Source of the DNA: CBFIJI01 sp965662885
GTDB lineage: Bacteria > Bacteroidota > Bacteroidia > Flavobacteriales > Flavobacteriaceae
Assembly: GCA_965662885.1 (NCBI GenBank)
Contig: CBFIJI010000002.1
Location: 28,618-92,617, forward strand
Reading direction: 5' to 3'
Length of the DNA stretch: 64,000 bases
Program-made: the position numbers and the translations under genes
Part shown: positions 44,801 to 55,000 of the stretch, one piece after another
Numbering within the stretch: the stretch's first letter is position 1
Layout: each line of letters opens with the position of its first letter
Notes under the pieces: model-generated
What the model saw: the letters and a program-made list of their open reading frames with translations, nothing else
Told to the model about the DNA's origin: nothing
Databases searched by the model: none

Positions 44801-45103
44801 CCCATTTGGGAGAGTGCGTCAAACCTAAGTACTAATGGTGCTGCGAACTCTTGGTATGTCGAAGATGGTTCCTACTTACGATTACAAAGTATTACTTTAA
44901 AGTATGACATTGAAGGAGGTTTTGTTGACAGGCTTGGAATAAAGGATTTGAAAATTGGTATATCTGCAAATAATTTGTTGACCATTACCAAATACTCTGG
45001 CCTTGACCCAATGGTCGCTGGAGCTGATACTAATTTTGGTATAGATGTTGGAAACTATCCGGTAACACCGAGTTATTTGTTTTCCATTAAAATAAATAAA
45101 TAA
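41891..45103 (+). CDS. SusC/RagA-family TonB-linked outer-membrane transporter (pair 1)
   Basis: A 1070-residue TonB-dependent transporter. The signal peptide ends GMQLFAQ, followed by a carboxypeptidase-regulatory-like domain (VQGTITDENGNPIPGVAVII), the LDEIIVTGYG motif before the plug, and a 22-strand barrel ending PSYLFSIKINK. With the SusD lipoprotein it imports oligomers too large for porins. The pair is closely related to SusC2/SusD2 just downstream, though codon use is more A/T-rich. The substrate is unknown; no degradative enzyme lies directly beside this pair. Confidence 0.95.
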   Translation: MKRIKVNAISIFLVLFGMQLFAQNRVQGTITDENGNPIPGVAVIIQGTTNGEVSDFDGNYTIDVESGQTLVFTSIGFSDQMITITNQSTLDIVLQESSELLDEIIVTGYGTQTQRETTGAISTVKAADLQVVPSGNIEQQFQGRIPGVTVISNGSPGTTSQIRVRGFGAFGGNEPLYIVDGVPTDNINFLNPNDIESSSLLKDAAAASIYGARAANGVFVFQTKRGSRKSGKAKITLDYVTGFTDPNVSGSPKMLNPQDMAKWTHIAYENNAAANGTSVNYSHPQYGSNATPILPDYLHANGANGIVGNVDQAAIKAAYEADPENVFLIKSNKQGTNWYDAITRIAPLNRLAIGVSGGSENGHYFMGMSAQFQDGVLLENEFRRHTLRINSEWDITPWLKFGENIQATYRSSKSPGAGSSVTSADDESEILSAYRMPTIIPIYDEFGNYASTKAAGFNNPRNPVRRLKENAKDDDNYSLNLFGNIYLEANPLEGLTLRSSLGGSLFNYYYVNYDYRYLGDSEPQASNNFSEGSGKGMQWVFTNTATYSKKFDQHSFKLLGGLESLNTGFGRNINGSGINPFSTDIDYINLNTVESPQVSSNLFNGVNFYSVFGKLDYNFDEKYYLTALVRRDGASRFGVNTRYGVFPAFSAAWRLSSEPFMENIPWMEDVKIRGGWGEMGNSNNVDPANQFSLFASNRGRTLYPIGGQNSGADTGYAVSRIGNPDAKWETSTTLNIGVDATLFDNKLDVVIDWWKKDTKDLLYQIPLAGVTGNFASAPSVNIASMLNQGLDIQLINRGSLAEGVAYELTVNGSFLKNEISALAPGIEHFDGSTYRGIAPIRNAVGQSLSTFFGYKVTGYFNSQAEVDSAPAQTGKGVGRFRYADIDGDGAITPDDRTWIGSPVPDFTGGINLNLRYKEFTLETYMSASIGNEIFNQSKWFTDFFGSFEGAAKGIRAKQSWTPALGNNAAAPIWESASNLSTNGAANSWYVEDGSYLRLQSITLKYDIEGGFVDRLGIKDLKIGISANNLLTITKYSGLDPMVAGADTNFGIDVGNYPVTPSYLFSIKINK

Positions 45104-45124
45104 AAAAATTAAGTTTATAAAAAG

Positions 45125-46858
45125 ATGAAATTGATTAAAACATACAAATTAGTGATGCTATCAGCGTTAACGTTATTTACCCTGATAGCCTGTAAGGATG
45201 ATTTTCTTGAAGTAGGCGCTACAGGTTCTTTAGCAGAATCCCAAATGACTACTTTAAATGGAATAGATGGTGTATTGATTGGGGCCTATTCAGCGTTAAA
45301 TGGAGTCTTTGGAAGTCGTTTTGAAGGACCCAACCACTGGGTTACTGGTTCAATTGCTGGAGGAGAAGCCAACAAAGGCACAGATCCTGGCGATTATTCT
45401 TCTATCAATCCCATTCAACGCTATGAAACAGATCCAACACAAGGAGATTTAAATAACTTTTGGCGAGGACGATATGAGGGTATTTCCCGTTCAAATAAAG
45501 TTTTAAGTTTAATTGCGATGTCCGAAACCCTTAATGCTGCTGATGCTGCTAGGTTAAGTGCCGAGGCTCGTTTATTGAGAGGGCATTTTTATTTTGATTT
45601 AAAAAAACATTATAACAGTGTTCCCTACATCGATGAAAATGTGGAAGCAGCCGAAATTTCATCCATTCCAAATTCTCCTGACATTTGGGATAAAATTGAA
45701 GCTGATTTTCAGTATGCTTTTGATAACTTACCCGAAACACAAGGACAAGCTGGACGAGTCAATAAGTGGGCAGCCGCAGCTTACATGGGTAAGGCAAAGC
45801 TCTATCAAAGTAAGTTTGGTGAGGCTAAAACATGGTTTGATAATGTAATTCAGAACGGTCAAACAACCAATGGATTGAAATACGCCCTATTGGATGATTA
45901 TTCTGCAATTTACAATGCAGAAAACGATAATCACGCAGAAGCTGTTTTTGATGTAGAATCAGCAAACAATACAGGTTCTACTCAAAATGCAAACTATTTT
46001 GATGATTTAAATTACCCCTACAACACGGGTAGTGATGGCCCTGGAAATTGTTGCGGATTTTTCCAACCCAGTTTTGAATTGGCGAATTCTTTCCGAACTA
46101 AGGACGGTTTGCCTTTATTAGATAAATCATATAATAATCCAGACAATGCCTTAGAAAACGATTACTTGATCGAATCAAACAAACCATTTACAGCGGATAC
46201 CAAACCTCTTGATCCTAGGATAGATCACTCTATTGGAAGACGTGGGATTCCCTATTTGGATTGGATTGCTCACCCAGGTAAAAATTGGATTCGTAAACAA
46301 GATTATGCAGGACCTTATTCTCCAAAAAAATATGTGTACTATAAGTCACAAGAAGGTTCATTTACAGACGCAAGTTCTTGGACTCGGGGGTATGCGATTA
46401 TGAATTATACCATCATTCGTTTTGCGGATGTTTTATTAATGGCTGCAGAAGCTGAAATTGAGGCTGGCTCATTAGAAAAAGCCATGGAGTATATTAATAG
46501 AGTAAGAGAACGTGCAGCAAAATCAGAGCACTGGGTCAAAAACCCTGATGGATCAGATGCTGCTAACTACCAAATTAACCTTTATACTTCTTTTGCTTCA
46601 AAAGATATTGCTCGTTCGGCTGTTCGAATGGAGCGTAAGCTTGAACTCTCAGGTGAAGGGCATCGCTTTTTTGACTTGGTTCGATGGGGTATTGCGGCAG
46701 AAGAATTAAATGCCTACTTGCAATATGAGTCCCAATTTTTAGCTACTAAATTTGGAGGAGCTCAGTTTACTGCTGGAAAAAATGAATATTATCCAATTCC
46801 ACAAACTCAAATCGATATTCAAGGAAGTGATATTCTAAAACAAAATTCAGGCTATTAA
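45125..46858 (+). CDS. SusD/RagB-family substrate-binding lipoprotein (pair 1)
   Basis: A 577-residue lipoprotein (LTLFTLIAC, Cys23), helical with TPR-like units (LSAEARLLRGHFYFDLKKHY), and the SusD C-terminal block MERKLELSGEGHRFFDLVRW. It lids the SusC barrel and binds substrate at the cell surface. A Cys-Cys motif in GNCCGFFQPSFELANSF is shared with SusD2 (SCCGFYQPTQDLADAY). It lies 21 bp after SusC and is followed by a terminator. Confidence 0.95.
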   Translation: MKLIKTYKLVMLSALTLFTLIACKDDFLEVGATGSLAESQMTTLNGIDGVLIGAYSALNGVFGSRFEGPNHWVTGSIAGGEANKGTDPGDYSSINPIQRYETDPTQGDLNNFWRGRYEGISRSNKVLSLIAMSETLNAADAARLSAEARLLRGHFYFDLKKHYNSVPYIDENVEAAEISSIPNSPDIWDKIEADFQYAFDNLPETQGQAGRVNKWAAAAYMGKAKLYQSKFGEAKTWFDNVIQNGQTTNGLKYALLDDYSAIYNAENDNHAEAVFDVESANNTGSTQNANYFDDLNYPYNTGSDGPGNCCGFFQPSFELANSFRTKDGLPLLDKSYNNPDNALENDYLIESNKPFTADTKPLDPRIDHSIGRRGIPYLDWIAHPGKNWIRKQDYAGPYSPKKYVYYKSQEGSFTDASSWTRGYAIMNYTIIRFADVLLMAAEAEIEAGSLEKAMEYINRVRERAAKSEHWVKNPDGSDAANYQINLYTSFASKDIARSAVRMERKLELSGEGHRFFDLVRWGIAAEELNAYLQYESQFLATKFGGAQFTAGKNEYYPIPQTQIDIQGSDILKQNSGY

Positions 46859-46881
46859 TCTTAACCACATTAAGCGCTAAT

Positions 46882-46909
46882 AAAAAGAGGGCAACTTGCC
46901 CTCTTTTTT
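46882..46909 (+). terminator. Terminator after susD1
   Basis: AAAAAGAGGGCA / TGCCCTCTTTTT forms a 12-bp stem with a 3-base loop and ends in T6. The G/C core GAGGGCA is the same as in the susD2 terminator. Confidence 0.9.
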
Positions 46910-47152
46910 ATGAATTACTCTTTTCAAATGTCAAGTTAATTTTATTAAAATAATTATGTAATTTTAACCTAAATATCCAATAAAGGTTTCCCGATAATTT
47001 TCGGCGATTTTCATCACTTTTAGGGAAATTTAAAATTTTAATGTTTTTTTTAGTTAAAAAATGAATATTAATAGTTAATAATTATGATTTTCTTTTGTTT
47101 TTAGAAAATTTTAACCTTTTTTTGGGACTCATTAACATTAAAACTAAAATAT

Positions 47153-50100
47153 ATGAATTTTAAAACTAAAACGATTTCAGTCTTGTTTTCGTTGTTTGCT
47201 GCGTTTTCTTTCGCGCAAACTAGCGTTTCAGGTACTGTTTCCGATTCTAACGGAAACCCTGTTCCAGGTGTAGCTGTTATTGTTGACGGGACAACTATCG
47301 GAACTACCACTGATTTTGATGGTAACTATACCATAACAGTAGGTGCGGATCAATCATTGTTGTTTACGAGCTTAGGTTTCCAAGATCAAGTGGTAGCCGT
47401 TGGGAGTCAATCAACCTTAAACGTTGTGATGCAAGAATCTACAGAATTATTAGATGAAATTATCGTAACAGGTTACGGTTCTTCAACACGTGGAAATCTT
47501 ACAGGTTCTGTAGGTACTGTTGATGTAAGTGATGCTGTAAAAGTTCCTGTTGTGAATGCAGCAGAAGCTCTTCAAGGTCGTGTATCTGGGGTAAACGTTG
47601 TAACCAACGGTCAGCCAGGTTCTGCGCCTACGATTCGAATTCGTGGATATGGTACACCTAACTCCAACAGTCCGTTATTTATTATTGACGGTGTTCAAAC
47701 AAATGATGCTTTTGTTTTAAACAGTATCAACCCTGCGGACATTGCTCAAATGAACGTACTTAAAGATGGTGCTGCCGCAATTTATGGTTCTAGAGCATCT
47801 AACGGTGTTATCATCGTAACCACTAAAAGTGGGCGTGGTGCTGGAAAATCCAATGTAACTTTTGAAGCAACTTATGGTAGCTCGGCTGCCCAAAATCTTC
47901 CTGAGCTTTTAAATGCTCAACAACACGGGCAAATGATTTGGGATAGTAAAATAAATGATGGCGTTACGCCTTCTCACCCTCAATACGGGAATGGAGCATC
48001 TCCTGTTGTTCCAGCTTCTATTCAAGGAATTGACATTCCTACAACGGTTAATCCAAATGGAACGGACTGGTTAGGAGCTATTTTCCAAACGGCTGCTTCT
48101 CAAAACTATAATTTCACGATTCAAAACAGCTCTGAAACTGGAAGCTTTTTGATGTCTGCCAACTACTTAAATAGAGAAGGTATTCAGATTGAAACAGGTT
48201 ATGAGCGTGCTGGTACTCGATTAAACTCTGAGTTTTTACTTGGTGATAAAATTAAAATAGGTCAGCACTTAAACGTAACTCTTGACAAAGAAAGAAACGG
48301 AAATCAAGTTCAAGGGGCTTTGCGTTCTTCTCCTATAATTCCATTAAGAGATGATAACGGAAATTTTGCCGGTATTTACAGAACTCCACTTGGAATGGGT
48401 AACGTAAACAGTCCATATGCAACTTTAATTCGTGCTAAAGACAACTACGGAAAATCTTTACGTGTTTTAGGTGATGTTTACTTAGAAGCACAACTTGCTG
48501 ACGGTCTAAAATTTAAAACGTCTTACGGTGGTCAAATGCGTTACTTCAACAGCAGAAGATACTCTCCTGCAACCCCTGAAGCAGAAACGGGTGGATCACG
48601 TGAATTGAGCGAACAAGGATTTAATCAATCCGAATGGGTTTGGACCAACACCTTAAACTACAACAACAGTTTTGGTGACCACACCATTGATGTAATTGCT
48701 GGTTATGAGGCTAATAAGATTCAATTTAAAGGAAGCCAAGTTTCAAGAAGTAACTTCTTATTTGAGACACCAAGTTTTTACTTATTGTCAACTGGAGAAG
48801 GAACTCCTATTGTAAACTATGCATCTGAAAGTTCTAACTCTTTGGCATCTATATTTGCATCTGCTTCTTACTCCTTTAAGGACAAGTACCTTTTAACAGC
48901 TACTGTACGTAAGGATAAATCTTCTCGATTTGCTGCAGATCAACAAGGAGACTTTTTCCCATCAGCGAGTTTAGGTTGGGTAATTGATAAAGAAGATTTC
49001 TTCCCACAAGACGGAATCATCAGCAACATGAAACTAAGAGTATCTTACGGAGAATTGGGTAACCAAGAACTACCTGCTTCTAACCCTGACACCAACATTT
49101 CTAGTTTGAGTGAAGGAACAGGATTCTATTCTTTTGATGGTGCTAACGGATCAGTAACTACTGGAGCTGTATTGAATAGTGTAGGTAACCCAGGTCTTTC
49201 TTGGGAAACATCGATTAGTCAAAACATTGGTCTTGACCTTACCCTTTTCAGCAAACTTAATGCTTCGATTGAATACTTCAATATTTCTACGGAAAACTTG
49301 ATCGTATTGGATAACTCCTTAATCGGATCTACAGCAATTGATGCTTCTCCTCCGTATACAAACTTTGGAAACATCCTTAACAAAGGTTTAGATTTCTCAC
49401 TTTCTTACGGTGACCAGTCTGATTCGGGCTTTACGTATGACGTAGCCTTAAACGTTTCTACATACAAAAATGAGGTAACAAGCTTAATTAACGATACACC
49501 AATTACTGGAAATTCAGGTTTCCGTGGGGGTGCTGTAACACGATCTGAAGTTGGACAACCAATTTCTTACTTCTACGGTAGAATCGTAGATGGTATTTTT
49601 GCCAACGACGCTGAAGTTGCTGCGCACGCTGAACAAGCTGGTGCTGCTCCTGGTCGTTTCCGATACAGAGACGTTAACGGTGATGGTATTGCTAATGATG
49701 AAGATAGAGACTTTATCGGATCACCACACCCTGACTTTACGTTTGGTTTAAACTTAAACCTTGCTTACAAAAACTTTGACTTATCTGCATTCGTTAATGG
49801 AGTGCAAGGGAACGAAATCTATAACTATTCAAAAATCTTTACAGATTTCCCAACCTTTTTTAACGGTAACAGAAGCACACGTGTTTTAGACTCTTGGACG
49901 CCTTCTAACACTTCTGCTAGCTTACCTGCTTTGAGTGAATCAATCACGAACTCTGAAACACAACCTAACTCTTTCTTTGTTGAGGACGGTTCTTTCGTTC
50001 GTTTGAAATCACTTCAAATTGGATACACATTTGGTGATGAGGTAATTGATCAATTAGGATTAAACTCCCTAAGATTATATTTCTCTGGAACGAACCTATT

Positions 50101-50227
50101 TACCATTACTGGTTATGACGGTTTAGATCCAGAAGCTTCTGAAGCGAATGCGTTAACTATAGGTGTTGACTCTGGTCGATATCCTTTAGCGAGAATCCTT
50201 TCATTAGGACTTTCTCTTAATTTTTAA
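47153..50227 (+). CDS. SusC-family TonB-linked transporter (pair 2), candidate ribonucleoside importer
   Basis: A 1024-residue SusC with signal ending FAAFSFAQ, regulatory-like domain (VSGTVSDSNGNPVPGVAVIV), LDEIIVTGYGSS and a barrel ending RILSLGLSLNF. It is clearly paralogous to SusC1. Codons look much more biased (GGT, CGT, AAC, TAC, TTC), like groEL, which suggests high expression. The downstream genes encode nucleoside hydrolase, sugar permease, ribokinase and an ADP-ribosylglycohydrolase-family protein, so nucleosides or related ribosides are the likely cargo, as for RusC of B. thetaiotaomicron; this is inference. Confidence 0.93.
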   Translation: MNFKTKTISVLFSLFAAFSFAQTSVSGTVSDSNGNPVPGVAVIVDGTTIGTTTDFDGNYTITVGADQSLLFTSLGFQDQVVAVGSQSTLNVVMQESTELLDEIIVTGYGSSTRGNLTGSVGTVDVSDAVKVPVVNAAEALQGRVSGVNVVTNGQPGSAPTIRIRGYGTPNSNSPLFIIDGVQTNDAFVLNSINPADIAQMNVLKDGAAAIYGSRASNGVIIVTTKSGRGAGKSNVTFEATYGSSAAQNLPELLNAQQHGQMIWDSKINDGVTPSHPQYGNGASPVVPASIQGIDIPTTVNPNGTDWLGAIFQTAASQNYNFTIQNSSETGSFLMSANYLNREGIQIETGYERAGTRLNSEFLLGDKIKIGQHLNVTLDKERNGNQVQGALRSSPIIPLRDDNGNFAGIYRTPLGMGNVNSPYATLIRAKDNYGKSLRVLGDVYLEAQLADGLKFKTSYGGQMRYFNSRRYSPATPEAETGGSRELSEQGFNQSEWVWTNTLNYNNSFGDHTIDVIAGYEANKIQFKGSQVSRSNFLFETPSFYLLSTGEGTPIVNYASESSNSLASIFASASYSFKDKYLLTATVRKDKSSRFAADQQGDFFPSASLGWVIDKEDFFPQDGIISNMKLRVSYGELGNQELPASNPDTNISSLSEGTGFYSFDGANGSVTTGAVLNSVGNPGLSWETSISQNIGLDLTLFSKLNASIEYFNISTENLIVLDNSLIGSTAIDASPPYTNFGNILNKGLDFSLSYGDQSDSGFTYDVALNVSTYKNEVTSLINDTPITGNSGFRGGAVTRSEVGQPISYFYGRIVDGIFANDAEVAAHAEQAGAAPGRFRYRDVNGDGIANDEDRDFIGSPHPDFTFGLNLNLAYKNFDLSAFVNGVQGNEIYNYSKIFTDFPTFFNGNRSTRVLDSWTPSNTSASLPALSESITNSETQPNSFFVEDGSFVRLKSLQIGYTFGDEVIDQLGLNSLRLYFSGTNLFTITGYDGLDPEASEANALTIGVDSGRYPLARILSLGLSLNF

Positions 50228-50257
50228 TTATTTTAATTTATCTATTAGTAATTTACT

Positions 50258-51973
50258 ATGAAAAAATCATTATTAGTTTTTATTTCCTTGGCGCTAGTAA
50301 CCTTCACTTCGTGTGAAGATGCGTTTACGGACATTGATCCAGTTGGATCTTTGAGTGATGCCGCTTTGGCAAATGCAACAGGAATTGACTTACTTCTTAC
50401 AGGAGCGTATTCTGTATTAGACGGAGTAAGAAATGGTGGAGCTGGAAACGGTTGGGGTAGAAGTGCCGACAACTGGGTAATGGATGTTGTTTCAGATGAT
50501 GCTCACAAAGGGAGTACTGATTCTGACCAAGCCGATCTTTTCGAATTGGAAATGTACAACTGGGCAACTGCAAATGGATATTTCCTTGCACGTTGGGAAG
50601 TTTTATATGCTGGAGTAAACAGAGCTAATGCAGTTATTTCCTTGATTAATTCAAGTGACACCCCTGCAGAGTTCAATCTTCAAATGGCACAAGCACGTTT
50701 TCTAAGAGGACACTTCAACTTTGAGTTGATGAAAACTTTCGGAAATGTACCTTTCATCTCTGATGAGAATTATGCTGCTTTGGAATTCAATTTACCCAAC
50801 TCTGGTGATACTGCATTGACTTGGGGAGACATCGAAGCTGACTTTATGTTTGCGAAAGACAATCTTCCAAGCAACAGAAACGGTGGTTACACAGAGCCTG
50901 GACGTCCTTTATCTTGGGCAGCTCAAGCTTTTTTAGGGAAAGTTCAATTATTCCAATCCAATTGGTCTGATGCTTTATCTAACCTTTCTGCAGTAATCAA
51001 TTCAGGTGCGTATGCGCTTCACCCAAATCTAGTTGACAACTTTAAAGCTGCAACTGAAAACGGTTCTGAAGCGATCTTTGCAATTCAGTATTCTGCAGAC
51101 AATGCACAATCCATGCAAGGAAACGCAACGGGAGCATTGAACTATCCTGGTGGTGGTCCTTTCGGTTCTTGTTGTGGTTTTTACCAACCAACACAAGACC
51201 TTGCTGATGCTTACATTACTGTTTCTGGATTGCCAATGGCAGTCGCTGATCCAAGTAGTTCTGAGCGTGTAACAAGTGACTACGGTATTGCATCTGGTGA
51301 TGCTTTTACTCCTTACGCTGGTGAGTTAGATCCTCGTATCGACTTTACAGTTGGACGAAGAGGAATTGACTACAACGGTTACGGTTCACATGCAGGTAAA
51401 GATTGGATCCGTGCAAGTTTTGACGATATTTCTGGGCCTTATTTACCTAAGAAAAATGTCTATACTGCTGGAGACGCTGCAAACATCGGTACTGGTGGTT
51501 GGGGACAACAATTGTCCGGAATTAACTATCACATCATGCGTTATGCAGATGTACTTTTAATGGCTGCAGAAGCTGCTGTTGAGTCAGGATCACTTGAAGT
51601 TGCTCGTGGATACGTCAACCAAGTACGTAACCGTGCTAAGAACATGAATTATGTTCAAGCTGCCGGTGGTGGAAACGCTGCTAACTACATGATCGAAGAG
51701 TACACTGCTGCTTGGACAGATCAAAGTGTTGCACGAACTGCTGTACGTACAGAACGTCGTTTAGAATTAGGAATGGAAGGACACCGTTCTTTTGACCTAA
51801 GAAGATGGGGTAATGCAGTATCAGTAATGAATGCATACATCGCTAAAGAATCTCAAGTCATTACAACTTTTGGTAAAGGACAAACATACGCTGACAAGCA
51901 CAATCTTTTCCCAATTCCATTATCTGCCATTGATGGTAGTGGAGGAGTTATTGTACAGAATCCTGGATTCTAA
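50258..51973 (+). CDS. SusD-family lipoprotein (pair 2), candidate ribonucleoside binder
   Basis: A 571-residue lipoprotein (FTSC, Cys19) with SusD landmarks: AQARFLRGHFNFELMKTFGN, IMRYADVLLMAAEAAVESG, RTERRLELGMEGHRSFDLRR. It is paralogous to SusD1, including the Cys-Cys motif SCCGFYQPT. Codon use is optimised as in SusC2. It lies 30 bp after SusC2 and ahead of a strong terminator, beyond which the catabolic operon begins. Confidence 0.93.
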   Translation: MKKSLLVFISLALVTFTSCEDAFTDIDPVGSLSDAALANATGIDLLLTGAYSVLDGVRNGGAGNGWGRSADNWVMDVVSDDAHKGSTDSDQADLFELEMYNWATANGYFLARWEVLYAGVNRANAVISLINSSDTPAEFNLQMAQARFLRGHFNFELMKTFGNVPFISDENYAALEFNLPNSGDTALTWGDIEADFMFAKDNLPSNRNGGYTEPGRPLSWAAQAFLGKVQLFQSNWSDALSNLSAVINSGAYALHPNLVDNFKAATENGSEAIFAIQYSADNAQSMQGNATGALNYPGGGPFGSCCGFYQPTQDLADAYITVSGLPMAVADPSSSERVTSDYGIASGDAFTPYAGELDPRIDFTVGRRGIDYNGYGSHAGKDWIRASFDDISGPYLPKKNVYTAGDAANIGTGGWGQQLSGINYHIMRYADVLLMAAEAAVESGSLEVARGYVNQVRNRAKNMNYVQAAGGGNAANYMIEEYTAAWTDQSVARTAVRTERRLELGMEGHRSFDLRRWGNAVSVMNAYIAKESQVITTFGKGQTYADKHNLFPIPLSAIDGSGGVIVQNPGF

Positions 51974-51995
51974 TACAATCAAAAATTCTTTTATT

Positions 51996-52028
51996 AAATG
52001 GAGGGCAATTTGCCCTCCATTTTTTTTT
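51996..52028 (+). terminator. Terminator after susD2
   Basis: AAATGGAGGGCA / TGCCCTCCATTT is a perfect 12-bp stem with a 3-base loop and a T9 tail, 23 bp after the susD2 stop. It separates high-level susCD transcription from the downstream enzymes. Confidence 0.92.
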
Positions 52029-52088
52029 ACGACTGTTTTAAGATCACTTTTTTTTCTTATATTCAACCTGTTTTAAGCCACTAATCAA

Positions 52089-55000
52089 ATGATGAAATAC
52101 AGCTATTTATTGGGAATATTAATGCTTTTGGGAAGTTGTCAATCCAAACAAAATACTCTTTTTAAATCCATCTCTTCGAAAACCTCCAAGCTTCATTTTT
52201 CCAATACACTCATTGAAAATGATTCCTTGAATATTTTGGATAATGAATTTTTTTATAATGGTGCTGGGGTGGCCATGGCCGACCTTAATAATGACGGATT
52301 AAATGACTTGTTTTTTTCGGGGAATCAAGTGGACAATGTTCTCTACCTTAATCGAGGGAACTTTCAATTCCAAGACATCAGCAAACAAGCGAATGTTGCA
52401 AAGAAAGACCCCTTAATTTGGTCGTCAGGCGTCAACATCCTTGATATTAATAAAGACGGCCTTTTGGATATTTATGTCTGCAATACACTTAGGGATAATT
52501 CAGATTTAAGACAAAATCTTCTTTATATCAATCAAGGGAATACCCCTGAAAACATCCCTATTTTTAAAGAACTGGCCACACAATATGGTCTTAATGATGA
52601 GACCTATTCCTCACATGCTCAATTTTTTGACTATGATAATGACGGCGATCAAGACGTTTTTATTGGGGTCAACCAATTCAAAGGCATCGACCCCAATGTA
52701 TATCAAAACACGCACGACACCACCAAAGTAATTAGTGTCGATCGTTTGTACGAAAATAAAGGAAGTGACAGCCTTGGGCATCCCTATTTTGTCAATGTCA
52801 GTAAACAAGCTAAGATCAGGTATCACGGTTACAGTCACAGTACCTTGGTTCACGATTTTAATAATGATGGTTGGATGGACCTCTTTGTTGCCAACGATTA
52901 TTTAAGCAGCGATTTGGTGTATCTAAACAACCAAGACAGAACCTTTACAGAAGTTGCTGAAAAAATGTTTAAACACTTTAGTTTAAGCTCTATGGGAAGC
53001 GATATTTCTGATATTAATAACGATGGAAAGATGGATCTTTTCGTCACTGAAATGCAGCCCTTTTACAACAAACGGAAAAAATTATTTCAAAAAGGAACCA
53101 GCTATACCAAAGAAATTTTAACCCGTAAATACAATTATCGCTACCAATATCCCAGAAATGTTATGCAATTAAATAGGGGGATCAACCCTAAAACTCAGCT
53201 ACCCATTTTTAGTGAAGTTGGGATGTTTGCCAATATTCAAGAAACAGATTGGAGTTGGGCCAGCCTCTTTGCTGATTTTGATAACGACGGCTATAAGGAC
53301 TTACTCATTGCCAATGGGTTTCCCAAAGATGTGACCGATAAGGATTTTGGTGATTTTAGAACAGCCTCTAGCCGATTGGTCAGTAAAGATAAATTACTAG
53401 CAGCCATTCCAGAGATTAAAATTTCCAATTTTGTATTTAAAAACAACGGAAACCTTGCCTTTGAAGACCAATCCAAAGCCTGGGGATTAGATTTTATTAC
53501 CTATACCAATGGCGTTGCCTATGGCGATCTTGACAATGATGGCGACTTAGATGTGGTCTTTAATAATATCGATGATGAGGTTACCTTATTGGAAAACCGT
53601 GCGTCCACATTTTTACCAGAAAACAACTATATCCGTCTTGATTTAAAACGACAAGATTACAACAGCCTTTTTGGAAGTGTTGCCACGATCTATTATGATG
53701 GAAAGCTTCAAACCCACAGTATTGTTTCCGGTAGGGGATACTTATCCAAAACCGAAAACACCCTTCATTTTGGGCTGGGTGCAGTCAATCAGATTGACTC
53801 GGTTGCCGTGGTTTGGGCTGGAGGGCAAAAACAACTCTTTTATGATCTAGAAGTTAACAAAACACATTCGTTAATCTATGATGAACAATGGGTTCAATCC
53901 TCAAAAGATAACAATTCAACCACGACACCCCTCTTTGAGGAGTATCGTTCCGCCTCAGGAATACAATACAAAGACGAGGAAGTTGATTATATAGACTTTA
54001 ATTTCCAAATCACCCTTCCACACAAATTTTCTCAATACGGTCCAGCATTGGCCGTCGCTGATTTAAATGGTGATCAAAAAGAAGATTTATTGATTGGGGG
54101 GAGCCGAAAGGGATTAGAAACCATTTTTTTCCAACAAGAAAATGGCCGTTTTGAACCCCAACAGCTTAACTTAAAACGCAACCCTAAAGCCTTTGAAGAA
54201 GATGCTGGAATGGCGCTTTTTGATGTAGATAACGATGGAGATAAAGACATATATATTGTTCATGGATCAGGGCAATACCCTAAAGGAGATTCCCTTTATG
54301 ATGATGTTTTATGGCTAAATGACGGCTCAGGAAACTTTACACCTACTGAAAATGTACTTCCCACCAAAGGGAGCAATGGTTCCTGTGTTAAATTCAACGA
54401 TTTTGATCAAGATGGTGATCTTGATTTATTTGTTGGGAGCCGTGTGTCACCGACACAATATCCACTTTCTACCCCCTCTTTTTTATTGGAAAACCAAACC
54501 GAAAATGGGGTGGTAAAGTTTGTTGACGCTACGGATAAATTAAACCTTTCCGACACCACACTTGGAATGGTCAGTGATGCCATATGGACCGATTTTAACA
54601 ACGATCAATGGATTGATTTAATCGTAGTTGGTGAATGGATGAACATTCGGTTTTTTGAAAATATTAAAGGTAATTTTAAGGAAGTTCAAACCAGTGGTAT
54701 TGAAAATTATATTGGCTGGTGGAACAGTATTTCCAGTGTTGATTTAGACAACGATGGGGACATGGATTATGTCGCTGGGAATTTTGGCGACAACAGCTAT
54801 ATGAAGGCCAGTGACGAAGAGCCTATTACCCTTATTGCTAAAGATTTTGATAAAAATGGTAGTATTGATCCCTTCTTGTCCTACTTCTTAAGGGATAGTA
54901 TTGGAACAAAAAGAGACTATATTTATCACCCATGGGAAGATGTTATTAAACAATATCGTGGTATTCGAAAATCGTTTAACTCGTATGGGACTTTCGGTGA

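Noticed and set aside
46910..47152. Operator palindromes before susC2
   Set aside because: Only short inverted repeats such as CCGA/TCGG occur in this AT-rich 243-bp stretch, unlike the long ones before susC1.
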